Shown here piece after piece: positions 40,474-49,058 of a stretch of DNA of 64,000 bases. A program made the position numbers and the translations under genes. Below the pieces are notes generated by a model. That model saw only the letters and a list, made by a program, of their open reading frames with translations, ran no database searches and was not told the origin of the DNA. How positions within the stretch are numbered: position 1 is the first letter of the stretch; every line of letters starts with the position of its first letter. Source of the stretch: Alphaproteobacteria bacterium (GTDB taxonomy: Bacteria > Pseudomonadota > Alphaproteobacteria > JAJFFI01); NCBI GenBank assembly GCA_030066595.1, contig JASJBI010000023.1:21717-85716 (forward strand), given 5' to 3'.

Positions 40474-41349
40474 ATGTACGACTTCTCGATCATTCTCGCG
40501 TCGGTGATCAACGGCACCATGACCGGGGCGGTCTATGCCCTGGTGGCGCTGGGGCTCACGCTCATCTACGGCGTGCTGCACATCATCAATTTCGCCCATG
40601 GCAGCATGCTGATGGTGGCGATGTACGCGGCCTTCTTTCTGTTCGCGGCGGGCGGCATCGATCCCTATGTGGCCCTGCCGTTGGTGGCCGCGCTCGCCTT
40701 CGCCTTCGGCTACGCGCTGCAACGTTCGGTGATCTCCAAGACCAGCCACGGCCGCGACGAGATCATCCTCCTGGTCACTCTCGGGATCTCGATCGTCATC
40801 GAGAACGCGGCCCTGTTCTTCTTCACCTCGAACGAGCGGCTGGTGACGCTGCCCTACGATATCGAAGGCATCGACTTGGGCGTGACCTTCCTGGTGGTGC
40901 CGCAGCTTGCGGCCTTTGGCGCCTCGCTGGTGATCACCTTCCTGCTCTGGCTGTTCATGGCGCGGACGGACACCGGCAAGGCGATCCGGGCCGTGGCCAA
41001 GGAGCGGCTCGGGGCGCGGCTCGTCGGCATCAACGTGGACCATATCTTCGCCATCAGCTTCGGCATCGGCACCGCCTGCGTCGGGGCCGCGGCCTGCCTC
41101 TTGGTGCCGACCTTTCCGGTCACGCCGCAGATCGGCTACGTCTTCGTGCTGATCGCCTTCACCGTGGTCGTCCTCGGCGGCATGGGCAGCTTCGTCGGTG
41201 CGCTGATCGGCGGCTTGATCATCGGCATCGCGGAATCCGTGGGCGGCCTGTTCTTCGGCGAGACGCTGGGCAAGATCTCGATCTCGCTGATCTTCATCCT
41301 GGTGCTGCTGTTCCGGCCCACCGGCCTGTTCGGGCAGAGGCTCCGATGA
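40474..41349 (+). CDS. branched-chain amino acid/amide ABC transporter permease (LivH type)
   Basis: A 291-residue membrane protein with about eight transmembrane helices. LivH marks: ASVINGTMTGAVYALVALGLTLIYG at the start, IINFAHGSM, VVLGGMGSFVGALIGGLIIG near the C-terminus. It pairs with the next gene, LivM-like, with which it shares an ATGA overlap. The lipid-embedded channel for the importer is formed by the two. Confidence 0.92.
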   Translation: MYDFSIILASVINGTMTGAVYALVALGLTLIYGVLHIINFAHGSMLMVAMYAAFFLFAAGGIDPYVALPLVAALAFAFGYALQRSVISKTSHGRDEIILLVTLGISIVIENAALFFFTSNERLVTLPYDIEGIDLGVTFLVVPQLAAFGASLVITFLLWLFMARTDTGKAIRAVAKERLGARLVGINVDHIFAISFGIGTACVGAAACLLVPTFPVTPQIGYVFVLIAFTVVVLGGMGSFVGALIGGLIIGIAESVGGLFFGETLGKISISLIFILVLLFRPTGLFGQRLR

Positions 41350-42368
41350 CGGGCACGATGGGCTGGCGCATCTTCTGGCTGGTGCTCGGGGCGCTGGCGA
41401 TTGTCGCACCCTGGATCATCACCTCGGGCTTCTGGATCAACTTTTTGATTTTGACCCTGTTCCTGGCCTTCCTCGGCCAGGGCTGGAACATCATGGGCGG
41501 CTACGGCGGCCAGTTCTCCTTCGGCCACGCCGTCTTCTTCGGCACCGGCGCCTACATCCAGGCGATCCTGCAGAGCAAGTTCGGCTGGAACCCGTGGCTG
41601 ACCCTGTGGTTCGCCATGGCGGGCGGTGTCCTGGTGGCCGCCTTCATCGGCTATCTCAGTTTCCGCTACGGCCTGCGCGGCTCCTATTTCGCGCTGATCA
41701 CGCTGGCCTTCGCCGAGGCCTTCCGGGTGCTGGCCACGGCTGCTGAAGGCGTCACCGAAGGCGGCAAGGGCATCCTGATCGCGCTCAACCAGGACCCGGA
41801 GCGCAGCTTCGCGATGATGCAGTTCGCGACCGGCACCGGCTACTACTACTTCATCCTGATCCTGACCGTCCTGTCGCTTGTGGTGGTGTGGGCGATGGAA
41901 CGCTCGCGCTTCGGCGCGCAGCTGGTCGCGGTGCGCGAAAACGAGGACGCAGCCGAGGCCATCGGCGTCAACGCCTTCCGGGTCAAGATGGGCGCGATCT
42001 GCCTGTCCGGCGCGATGACCGCGCTGGGCGGCGTGTTCTACGTGCAGAAGTTCCTGCTCATGGACCCGAACATCGCCTACGGCCCGACCAAGTCGGTCGA
42101 GGCGCTGGTGGTGCCGATCATCGGCGGCATGGGCACCGTGTTCGGGCCGCTCTTGGGCTCGGCCTTCCTGCACACCATGGGCGAGATCACCAAGGAGGCG
42201 ACCCAGTTCTTCTGGCAGGACCGGCCCGGGCTCGACCTGATCTTCTACGGTGTGATCCTGGTCCTGGTGCTCGCCTTCCTGCCCAACGGGCTGGTCGGCC
42301 TGATCAAGGGCCAGTGGCGCGGACGCCGCCAGGGCCGCGCGGCGGAAAGGAAGAAGGCCGTTGCTTGA
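41346..42368 (+). CDS. branched-chain amino acid/amide ABC transporter permease (LivM type)
   Basis: A 340-residue membrane protein. LivM marks: GGYGGQFSFGHAVFFGTGAY and RYGLRGSYFALITLAFAEAF, then VVPIIGGMGTVFGPLLGSAF, the EAA-like loop contacting the ATPase. The C-terminus is basic (KGQWRGRRQGRAAERKKA). It overlaps the LivH-like gene by 4 bp and the ATPase gene by 8 bp. Confidence 0.92.
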   Translation: MTGTMGWRIFWLVLGALAIVAPWIITSGFWINFLILTLFLAFLGQGWNIMGGYGGQFSFGHAVFFGTGAYIQAILQSKFGWNPWLTLWFAMAGGVLVAAFIGYLSFRYGLRGSYFALITLAFAEAFRVLATAAEGVTEGGKGILIALNQDPERSFAMMQFATGTGYYYFILILTVLSLVVVWAMERSRFGAQLVAVRENEDAAEAIGVNAFRVKMGAICLSGAMTALGGVFYVQKFLLMDPNIAYGPTKSVEALVVPIIGGMGTVFGPLLGSAFLHTMGEITKEATQFFWQDRPGLDLIFYGVILVLVLAFLPNGLVGLIKGQWRGRRQGRAAERKKAVA

Positions 42369-43104
42369 GGCGACCGACATCATCAAGCGGTTCGGCGGCC
42401 TGGTCGCCGTGTCCGACGCGAGCCTCACCGTGCCCGAAGGCCGCATCGTCTCGCTGATCGGACCCAACGGGGCCGGCAAGACCACCCTGTTCGCCGTGAT
42501 CTCGGGCTTTCTCAAGCCGGATGCGGGGCGCATCACCTTCGCCGGGACGGACGTCACCGGCATGCGCCCGCACGAGGTCTGCCGTCTGGGCCTGGTGCGG
42601 ACCTTCCAGGTGGTCCAGCCCTTCGCCAATCTGACCGTGCGCGAGAACATCGCGGCGGGCGCCCACAACCGCATCCGCGGCCGGGCCGAGGCGCTGGACC
42701 ATGCCGGCGAGGTGGGCAAACGGCTGGGCATGGGCGGGATGCTGGACCAGCCGGCGGGCGCGCTGACGGTGGCCGGCCGCAAGCGGCTTGAGCTCAGCCG
42801 GGCGCTGGCCACCGGGCCGAAGCTCTTGCTGCTCGACGAGGTCATGGCCGGGCTGAACGCGACCGAGATCACCGAGATCGTCGAGGTCATCCGGGGCATC
42901 CGCGACACCGGCATCACCATCCTCTTGATCGAGCATGTCATGCAGGCGGTGATGAGCCTCTCGGACTACACCTATGTGCTGAACAACGGGGCCATCATCA
43001 GCCGCGGCGCGCCCAGGGAGGTGGCGGCGGACCCGCAGGTGGTCGAGGCCTATCTCGGACACGGCGCCAGCGAGCGCATCGCGGCGGGAGGGGCCGGTGC
43101 TTGA
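42361..43104 (+). CDS. ABC transporter ATPase (LivG type)
   Basis: A 247-residue ATPase starting at a TTG codon inside the end of the permease gene. Walker A is GPNGAGKTT; Walker B is LLLLDEVMAGLN. The signature region reads GALTVAGRKRLELSRAL rather than the LSxGQ form, a variation common in LivG-like proteins. The H-loop is in LIEHVMQAV. It pairs with the LivF-type ATPase that follows (8 bp overlap). Confidence 0.92.
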   Translation: MLEATDIIKRFGGLVAVSDASLTVPEGRIVSLIGPNGAGKTTLFAVISGFLKPDAGRITFAGTDVTGMRPHEVCRLGLVRTFQVVQPFANLTVRENIAAGAHNRIRGRAEALDHAGEVGKRLGMGGMLDQPAGALTVAGRKRLELSRALATGPKLLLLDEVMAGLNATEITEIVEVIRGIRDTGITILLIEHVMQAVMSLSDYTYVLNNGAIISRGAPREVAADPQVVEAYLGHGASERIAAGGAGA

Positions 43105-43798
43105 GGTCCGGGATCTCGAGGCCGGCTACGGCGCGGTGCAGGTCCTGTTCGGCGTCAGCCTCGACGTGGCCGATAACGAAATCGTCGCGCTGTTGGGCAG
43201 CAACGGCGCCGGCAAGTCGACCCTCAACAACAACGTCTCGGGCCTCTACGCGCCCTTTGCCGGCGGCATTCGGTTCGACGGCGCGGACATCACCGGCGCG
43301 CCTTCGGACCGGATCGTGGCCGAGGGCATCATCCAGGTACCCGAGGGCCGCAAGATCTTTCCCAACATGACAGTGCGCGAGAATCTCGAGATGGGCGGAT
43401 ACCGGCGCGGGCGGCCGCGGCGGTCCCAGAACATCGACCGGGTCATCCGCGTCTTCCCGCGGCTGGAAGAACGGTTCAGCCAGCTCGCCGGCACGCTCTC
43501 CGGCGGCGAGCAGCAGATGCTCGCGATCGGCCGCGGCATGATGGCCGAGCCCCGGCTCCTGATCCTGGACGAACCCTCGCTCGGGCTCTCGCCGCTGTTG
43601 GTCGAGGAGATGTTCGGCCTGATCCGCCGGCTGCACGAGGAAGGGCTCGCCATCCTCCTGGTCGAGCAGAACGTGGTGCAGTCGCTGGCGCTGGCCGACC
43701 GGGCCTATGTCATCGAGAACGGCCGCATCACGCTCTCGGGCCCGGCCGCCGAGCTGATCGAGAACCCCGAGCTCAAGAAATCCTATCTGGGGCTGTGA
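43097..43798 (+). CDS. ABC transporter ATPase (LivF type)
   Basis: A 233-residue ATPase with a GTG start. Walker A GSNGAGKST, signature LSGGEQQMLAIGR, Walker B LLILDEPSLGLSP, H-loop-equivalent LLVEQNVVQSL. It overlaps both neighbours (8 bp before, 4 bp after), placing it firmly in the operon. With the LivG-like subunit it powers import of the pathway substrate. Confidence 0.93.
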   Translation: MLEVRDLEAGYGAVQVLFGVSLDVADNEIVALLGSNGAGKSTLNNNVSGLYAPFAGGIRFDGADITGAPSDRIVAEGIIQVPEGRKIFPNMTVRENLEMGGYRRGRPRRSQNIDRVIRVFPRLEERFSQLAGTLSGGEQQMLAIGRGMMAEPRLLILDEPSLGLSPLLVEEMFGLIRRLHEEGLAILLVEQNVVQSLALADRAYVIENGRITLSGPAAELIENPELKKSYLGL

Positions 43799-45081
43799 CC
43801 GCCATGGCCATGACGCTTGCAGAAAAGCTCGTCGCCCGCGCCGCCGGTCGGGACTCGGTCCGGCCGGGAGAGATCGTCACCTGCAGGGTCGATCTCGCCA
43901 TGATGCACGATTCCGGCGGGCCGCGCCGGGTCAAGCCGATGCTGGAGCGGCTCGGCGTCGGCGTCTGGGATCCCGCCAAGGTCGTGGTGATCAGCGACCA
44001 CTATGTGCCGGCGGTCGACGCCGAAAGCGCGGCGATCCTGGACCTCACCCGCAAATGGGTGCAGGACGCCGGCATCGACGCCTTCCACGACATGCAGGGC
44101 ATCTGCCACGTGGTCCTGCCCGAGCGCGGGCATCTGCGCCCGGGCCTGTTCGTGGTCGGCGGCGATTCCCACTCCACGACCGGCGGCGCCTTTGGCGCCT
44201 TCATGATCGGCATCGGCTCGACCGAGATGGCGGGCGTGTTGGCGACCGGAGAAATCTGGATCCGGGTTCCGCCGACCATCCGGCTCGGCTGGCTTGGCCG
44301 TCTGGGGCCGGGCCTCTCGGCCAAGGACATGGTGCTCAAGATGTGCGGCGCGCTCGGCATGAGCGTCGGCAACTACAAGGCGCTGGAATACGCCGGCCCC
44401 GCAGTCGCCGCGCTGGACATGACCGAGCGCATGGTGCTGGCCAACATGGCGGCCGAGCTCGGCGGCAAGGTCGGGCTGATCGCGCCGGACGAGACCACGC
44501 TGGCGTACCTCAGGGACGCGGGAGCCGGTCCGGCGGAGGCTGGCGACTGGCAAACCGACCCGGAGGCGGAGATCGAAGCGACGCACGACTTCGACGCCGG
44601 CACTCTCGAACCCCAGGTGGCCGCCCCGCACAGTCCGGAAAACGCCGCCGACGTGGACGCGCATGCGGGTGTAGCCATCGACCAGGCCTATATCGGCGCC
44701 TGCACCGGGGCCAAGCTCTCGGATCTGCACATGGCCGCGACGGTCTTGCGGGGACGGCGGGTGGCGCCCGGCGTGCGGCTCTTGGTCGCGCCGGCCTCGA
44801 CGCGCACCACCCAGCAGGCCGCGGCGGACGGCACGCTCGCCGTCCTCACGGAGGCTGGCGGCATTCTGCTGCCCAGCGGCTGCGGCGCCTGCGCCGGCTT
44901 GGGCGCCGGCGTCTTGGCCGAGGGCGAGGTCTGCATCTCGTCCACGGCCCGCAACTTCCAGGGGCGCATGGGCCATGCCGGCTCGCAGGTCTATCTCGGC
45001 TCGCCCTACACCGTCGCGGCCGCCGCCGTCGCGGGCCGCATCACCGACCCGCGCGGCATGCTCACGGAGCAGGCGGCATGA
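43795..45081 (+). CDS. aconitase-family hydratase large subunit (LeuC/DmdA-like)
   Basis: A 428-residue protein (GTG start overlapping the ATPase stop; internal ATGs a few codons later are alternatives). Fe-S ligands are visible: C in GACTGAKLSD and the pair in SGCGACAGLG. Other conserved parts are VGGDSHSTTGGAFGAFMIGIGSTEMA and STARNFQGRMGH. Length and domain content fit the two-subunit dehydratases (3-isopropylmalate dehydratase, and the 2,3-dimethylmalate dehydratase DmdAB of nicotinate fermenters). No other leucine genes are here, and a dimethylmalate-lyase-like gene follows, so a DmdAB-like role is more attractive than leucine synthesis. Confidence 0.88.
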   Translation: MTAMAMTLAEKLVARAAGRDSVRPGEIVTCRVDLAMMHDSGGPRRVKPMLERLGVGVWDPAKVVVISDHYVPAVDAESAAILDLTRKWVQDAGIDAFHDMQGICHVVLPERGHLRPGLFVVGGDSHSTTGGAFGAFMIGIGSTEMAGVLATGEIWIRVPPTIRLGWLGRLGPGLSAKDMVLKMCGALGMSVGNYKALEYAGPAVAALDMTERMVLANMAAELGGKVGLIAPDETTLAYLRDAGAGPAEAGDWQTDPEAEIEATHDFDAGTLEPQVAAPHSPENAADVDAHAGVAIDQAYIGACTGAKLSDLHMAATVLRGRRVAPGVRLLVAPASTRTTQQAAADGTLAVLTEAGGILLPSGCGACAGLGAGVLAEGEVCISSTARNFQGRMGHAGSQVYLGSPYTVAAAAVAGRITDPRGMLTEQAA

Positions 45082-45578
45082 GCACGGAGACCGGACACGC
45101 CTGGGTCTATGGCGACAACGTCGACACCGACGTGCTGGCTCCGGGTGCTTACATGAAGCTGCCCGTGGAAGAGCTCGCAAAGCATTGCCTCGAGGCGATC
45201 GATCCGGGCTTTGCCGGAGCGGTCCGTCCCGGCGACGTGGTCGTCGGCGGCGAGAACTTCGGCATGGGCTCGTCCCGCGAACAGGCCGCGCTGGCGCTGA
45301 TCGAGTTGGGGGTGGCCGCGGTCGTCGCCAAGTCGTTCGCGCGCATCTTCTACCGCAACGCCATGAATCTGGGCCTGCCGGTGCTGGTCTGCGCCGAGAT
45401 CGACGGGATCGCCCGCGGCGACGAGTTGCGGATCGATGCCCAGCGCGGCCGGGTCGAGAACCTGAGCCAGGGGTCCGTCCTGCAGTGCGAGCCGATCCCG
45501 GACCATCTCTTGGCGATGATCGCCGACGGCGGACTGCTGCCGCATCTCGAGAAGAAACTCGCTGGAGGCCGGGCATGA
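45078..45578 (+). CDS. aconitase-family hydratase small subunit (LeuD/DmdB-like)
   Basis: A 166-residue protein. Swivel-domain motifs: YGDNVDTDVLAPGAYM at the start, VVGGENFGMGSSREQAALAL (substrate-binding SSREQA) and ARIFYRNAMNLGLPVL. It overlaps the large subunit gene by 4 bp and the lyase gene by 4 bp. The two subunits together hydrate or dehydrate a substituted dicarboxylate. Confidence 0.92.
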   Translation: MSTETGHAWVYGDNVDTDVLAPGAYMKLPVEELAKHCLEAIDPGFAGAVRPGDVVVGGENFGMGSSREQAALALIELGVAAVVAKSFARIFYRNAMNLGLPVLVCAEIDGIARGDELRIDAQRGRVENLSQGSVLQCEPIPDHLLAMIADGGLLPHLEKKLAGGRA

Positions 45579-46471
45579 CCAAGTCAGCGGGACATCCCAC
45601 CTCTCTTCGATCACAGCTCGCCGGGCCGGAAATCGTCGTCGCACCCGGCGTCTACGACGCCATGACCGCGCTGCTCGCCGCGCAGGCGGGCTTCGGTGCG
45701 CTCTATCTCTCGGGCGCATCTTTGGCCTACACGCGCTTCGGCCGGCCCGATATCGGCCTCGTGGGCATGAGCGAGGTGGCGGCGGCGCTGTCGGCGATCC
45801 GCGAGCGCACCGAGTTGCCCCTGGTGGTCGACGGCGACACCGGCTTCGGCAACGCGCTCAACGTCATGCGGACGGTGCGGCTGTTCGAGCGCCTCGGCGC
45901 GTCGGCCGTGCAGATCGAAGACCAGACCATGCCGAAACGCTGCGGCCACCTGACCGAAAAGGTGCTGGTGTCGCCGGCCGAGATGGAAGGCAAGGTCAAG
46001 GCCGCGGTAGACGCGCGCAGGACCGACGAGTTTCTGATCGTCGCCCGGACGGATGCGGTCGCGGTCGAAGGGTTCGAGGCGGCCCTCGATCGGGCGGACC
46101 GCTACCGCGAGGCGGGCGCCGATGTGTTGTTCGTCGAAGCACCGCGCTCGCGAGAGGAACTCGACGGCGTGGTTGCCCGGTTCGGTGGCCGGGTGCCGCT
46201 GATGGCCAACATGGTCGAGGGCGGACAGACCCCACTGTCGAACGCCGCCGACCTGCAGGCCATGGGATATTCGCTGGTGATCTTTCCCGGCGGCCTGGTG
46301 CGCGCCGTGGCGCATATGGCCGGCGATTATTTCGCCAGCCTCAGAGCCCACGGCAGCAACATGCCGTTCCGGGACCGGATGCTGAACTTCGAGCAGCTCA
46401 ATCTGCTGCTCGGTACGGAAGACATGCTTGAGATGGGCAAGCGCTACGGCGGCGAAGACCCGGCGGAATGA
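45575..46471 (+). CDS. PEP mutase/isocitrate lyase family C-C lyase (dimethylmalate-lyase-like)
   Basis: A 298-residue protein. Motifs: VAPGVYDAMTALLAAQAGF, VVDGDTGFGNALNVMRTVR (metal-binding Asp), IEDQTMPKRCGHL (the catalytic KRCGH loop) and IVARTDA. A Cys in that loop marks true lyases such as 2-methylisocitrate lyase and 2,3-dimethylmalate lyase. It directly follows the aconitase-like subunits, reproducing the dmdA-dmdB-dml order logic of nicotinate fermentation. Products would be pyruvate plus a second carboxylic or oxo acid. The exact substrate is inferred. Confidence 0.88.
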   Translation: MTKSAGHPTSLRSQLAGPEIVVAPGVYDAMTALLAAQAGFGALYLSGASLAYTRFGRPDIGLVGMSEVAAALSAIRERTELPLVVDGDTGFGNALNVMRTVRLFERLGASAVQIEDQTMPKRCGHLTEKVLVSPAEMEGKVKAAVDARRTDEFLIVARTDAVAVEGFEAALDRADRYREAGADVLFVEAPRSREELDGVVARFGGRVPLMANMVEGGQTPLSNAADLQAMGYSLVIFPGGLVRAVAHMAGDYFASLRAHGSNMPFRDRMLNFEQLNLLLGTEDMLEMGKRYGGEDPAE

Positions 46472-46517
46472 GCGCCGTAACGCGCGTGCGCCGGCGAAGA
46501 ATCGGAGGACGTGAGCG

Positions 46518-47195
46518 ATGGAAACCTCGGACCTGACCCCGCGACAGTACTACGAGCAGATCAAGGCGAATCCGGCCCGCGCCCGCTTCGGTTTCGGCCG
46601 CAAGCCTGCGCTGGTCAACATCGACCTGCAGAAGGCCTATACGGCCGTGGGCGAGTTCAAGACCGCCTACGAGACCCACCCCAAGCAGATCGACTTCGTG
46701 AACGAGCTGGCCGATCTGGCCCGCTCGAAAGGGCTGCCGGTGATCTGGACCCATGTCGCCTATATGGAGTCCGGCGAAGACGCCGGCGTCTGGGGCACGC
46801 GCACGGACACGCCCGACTCGCTCCAGAACATCAAGATCGGCTCGCGCCGCGCCGAGTTCGACGACCGGTTGCAGATCGATTACAGCCGCGACGTCATCTA
46901 CAACAAGCTGATGCCCTCGGTGTTCCACGAGACGCCGCTGCAGTCGCTCCTGGTCTGGCACCGGGTGGACACGGTGATCCTCACGGGCGGGTCGACCTCG
47001 GGCTGTGTCAGGGCCACCTGCGTCGACAGCCTGGCGCACGGATACCGGACCATCATCCCGGAGGAGTGCGTGGCCGACAAACACGAGATCCCGCATTTCG
47101 CCAATCTCTGCGACATGCTGTTGAAATACGCGGACGTGGTGCCGGTGACCGAGGTCATCGACCATCTCGCCGAATACGTCCCCGCCAACGAGTGA
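46518..47195 (+). CDS. isochorismatase-family amidohydrolase (N-carbamoylsarcosine-amidase-like)
   Basis: A 225-residue protein. Catalytic triad elements: D36 in VNIDLQKAY, Lys in YNKLMPSVF, and Cys in GSTSGCVRATCVDSLAHGY. The N-terminal extension before the core and the FGRKPALVNID entry resemble N-carbamoylsarcosine amidohydrolase; maleamate and ureidoacrylate amidohydrolases are also relatives. The reaction would release ammonia from an amide or carbamoyl group. It sits between the lyase and two PuuE-like hydrolases, so it could cleave the ring-opened product made by them. Confidence 0.9.
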   Translation: METSDLTPRQYYEQIKANPARARFGFGRKPALVNIDLQKAYTAVGEFKTAYETHPKQIDFVNELADLARSKGLPVIWTHVAYMESGEDAGVWGTRTDTPDSLQNIKIGSRRAEFDDRLQIDYSRDVIYNKLMPSVFHETPLQSLLVWHRVDTVILTGGSTSGCVRATCVDSLAHGYRTIIPEECVADKHEIPHFANLCDMLLKYADVVPVTEVIDHLAEYVPANE

Positions 47196-47203
47196 GCGCG
47201 GCC

Positions 47204-48121
47204 ATGGAGAAGGAAGATCCGGGCCTGTACGACTACTGGCCCTATGTGAACCGGCCCAAGATCACTTGGCCGGGCGGCGCGCGGCTCGCCTTCTGGGTGG
47301 CGCCGAACATCGAGTATTACGAGCTCGACCCGCCGGCCAACCCGTCCCGCAAGGCCTGGGCCCGGCCGGCGCCCGACGTGGTGCCCTATGCCCAGCGCGA
47401 CTACGGCAACCGGGTCGGCCATTGGCGCATGATGGAGATCATGGACCGCTATGGCGTGCGCGGCAGCGTCTCGCTGAACGTCGCCGTATGCGACCACCAT
47501 CCCGAGATCATCGACGCCTGCAAGGAGCGGGGCTGGGAGTTCTTCTCGCACGGCATCTACAACACCCGCTACTGCTACGGCATGGACGAGGCGCAGGAGC
47601 GCGCCATCATCGAGGATGCCTTCGAAACCGTGGAGAAGCACACCGCCCAGAAGATCGCGGGCTGGCTGGCGCCGGCGCTGACCCATACCGAGCGCACCAT
47701 GGATCTCTTGGCCGAGTACGGCGTCAAGTACACCTGTGACCTGTTCTGCGACGACCAGCCCCAGCCCGTGAAGGTCGAGTCCGGCCGGTTCATCTCGATC
47801 CCCTACTCGCTCGAGATGAACGACATCATCGTCTACAACGTCCAGCGCCAGGCGCCGCGGCGCTATGCCGAGATGCTGAAGGCCAACTTCGACCAGCTCT
47901 ATGAGGAAGGCGCCGAGTCCGGCACGGTGATGTGCATCCCGCTGCACGCCTATGCCGTCGGCACCCCGCACCGCATCGACGCCTTCGCCGAGGCGCTCGA
48001 CTACATCACCTCCCATGACGGGGTCTGGGTGACCACGGGGCGCGAGATCGCCGACTACTATCTCGAACACCACTACGACGACGCAGTCTCGGCGATCGCA
48101 GCCCACAACGCGGGGAGGTAA
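47204..48121 (+). CDS. polysaccharide-deacetylase-fold hydrolase, PuuE (allantoinase)-like, copy 1
   Basis: A 305-residue protein (an in-frame GTG at 47192 overlapping the previous stop is an alternative start). The family core is WPGGARLAFWVAPNIEYY, SLNVAVCDHHPEIIDAC, ERGWEFFSHGIYNTRY, and AGWLAPALTHTERTMDLLAEYG. The metal motif is the SHGxxN/R type rather than the classical H-x3-H of chitin deacetylases, as in PuuE-like cyclic-amide hydrolases. Not exported: no signal. It is followed 5 bp later by a paralogue. Confidence 0.87.
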   Translation: MEKEDPGLYDYWPYVNRPKITWPGGARLAFWVAPNIEYYELDPPANPSRKAWARPAPDVVPYAQRDYGNRVGHWRMMEIMDRYGVRGSVSLNVAVCDHHPEIIDACKERGWEFFSHGIYNTRYCYGMDEAQERAIIEDAFETVEKHTAQKIAGWLAPALTHTERTMDLLAEYGVKYTCDLFCDDQPQPVKVESGRFISIPYSLEMNDIIVYNVQRQAPRRYAEMLKANFDQLYEEGAESGTVMCIPLHAYAVGTPHRIDAFAEALDYITSHDGVWVTTGREIADYYLEHHYDDAVSAIAAHNAGR

Positions 48122-48125
48122 CGCC

Positions 48126-49058
48126 ATGCCCCTGCCCGACGAACATCTTCGCTACCCGCTTCGCCGCTACGGCATGGACCAGGATTGGTACGACTGGGCC
48201 CTGCAGCCCGAGCGCAAGCCGGTCGCCTGGCCCGGCGGCGCGCGCATCGCGCTCTGGCTGGTCCCGGCGTTGGAGTTCTTCCCGCTCAACCAACCGGCCA
48301 AGCCCTTCAAGGCGCCCGGCGGCATGGTCACGCCCTACCCGGACCTGCGCCACTACACCTTGCGCGACTATGGCAACCGGGTGGGGGTATTTCGCGTATT
48401 CAAGGTCCTCGACCGCCTGGGCATCACGGCCTCGGTCGCGATGAACGCGAAGGTCGCCGAGCGCGCGCCGTTCCTGGTCGAGGAGGTCAATCGTCGCGGC
48501 TGGGAGATCATCGCCTATGGCGTCGACATGGGCCGGCTGCACTACGGCGGCATGGACATCGAGGAGGAGACGGCGCTGATCAAGGACTCGGTCGAGACCC
48601 TGCGCGGAGTCTCCGGCCAGCCGGTCACCGGATGGCTGTCGCCGGCCAAATCGGAATCCATGAACACGCTGGACCTGGTGGCCGCGCAAGGCATCGAATA
48701 CGTCTGCGACTGGATCAGCGACGACATGCCGTTCCCGCTGCGCACCAAATCGGGCGAGATCCATTCCCTGCCGCTGTCGCACGAGATCAGCGACCAGATG
48801 ATCCTGCACCAGTATCAGCATTCGGAGCAGGACTTCGTCGACCAGGTCACGGACCAGTTCGACGTGCTCTATCGCGAGGCCACGCCCGAGGACGGCCGCA
48901 TCATGACCCTGACCATCCATCCCTGGATGTCCGGCCAGCCGCACCGGATCAAGCATCTGGAACGGGCGCTGGCCCATATCATGGGTCACGACGGGGTCTG
49001 GTCGGCGACGGGAGCCGAGATCCTTGCGGCCTACAAGACCCAAGCCGGCCCCGCATGA
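48126..49058 (+). CDS. polysaccharide-deacetylase-fold hydrolase, PuuE-like, copy 2
   Basis: A 310-residue paralogue of the preceding protein: WPGGARIALWLVPALEFFPL, SVAMNAKVAERAPFLVEEV, WEIIAYGVDMGR, TGWLSPAKSESMNTLDLVAAQG. In this copy the SHG motif of copy 1 is replaced by AYGVD, so the metal site may differ or be absent, and the two may form a heteromeric enzyme. Many such genes occur in pairs. It overlaps the flavoprotein gene by 4 bp. Confidence 0.85.
   Translation: MPLPDEHLRYPLRRYGMDQDWYDWALQPERKPVAWPGGARIALWLVPALEFFPLNQPAKPFKAPGGMVTPYPDLRHYTLRDYGNRVGVFRVFKVLDRLGITASVAMNAKVAERAPFLVEEVNRRGWEIIAYGVDMGRLHYGGMDIEEETALIKDSVETLRGVSGQPVTGWLSPAKSESMNTLDLVAAQGIEYVCDWISDDMPFPLRTKSGEIHSLPLSHEISDQMILHQYQHSEQDFVDQVTDQFDVLYREATPEDGRIMTLTIHPWMSGQPHRIKHLERALAHIMGHDGVWSATGAEILAAYKTQAGPA

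Noticed and set aside
41136..42941. A 601-residue minus-strand open frame
   Set aside because: Antisense to the LivM/LivG-type transporter genes that carry all expected motifs.
44055..45578. A 507-residue plus-strand frame over the aconitase-like genes
   Set aside because: It uses a different frame from the Fe-S-containing large subunit over most of its length. Only its last third coincides with the LeuD-like gene, which has its own start at 45078.
43795..45578. Leucine biosynthesis leuCD
   Set aside because: No leuA or leuB is nearby. The genes are embedded in a catabolic operon and directly followed by a PEP-mutase-family lyase, so a catabolic hydratase is favoured.
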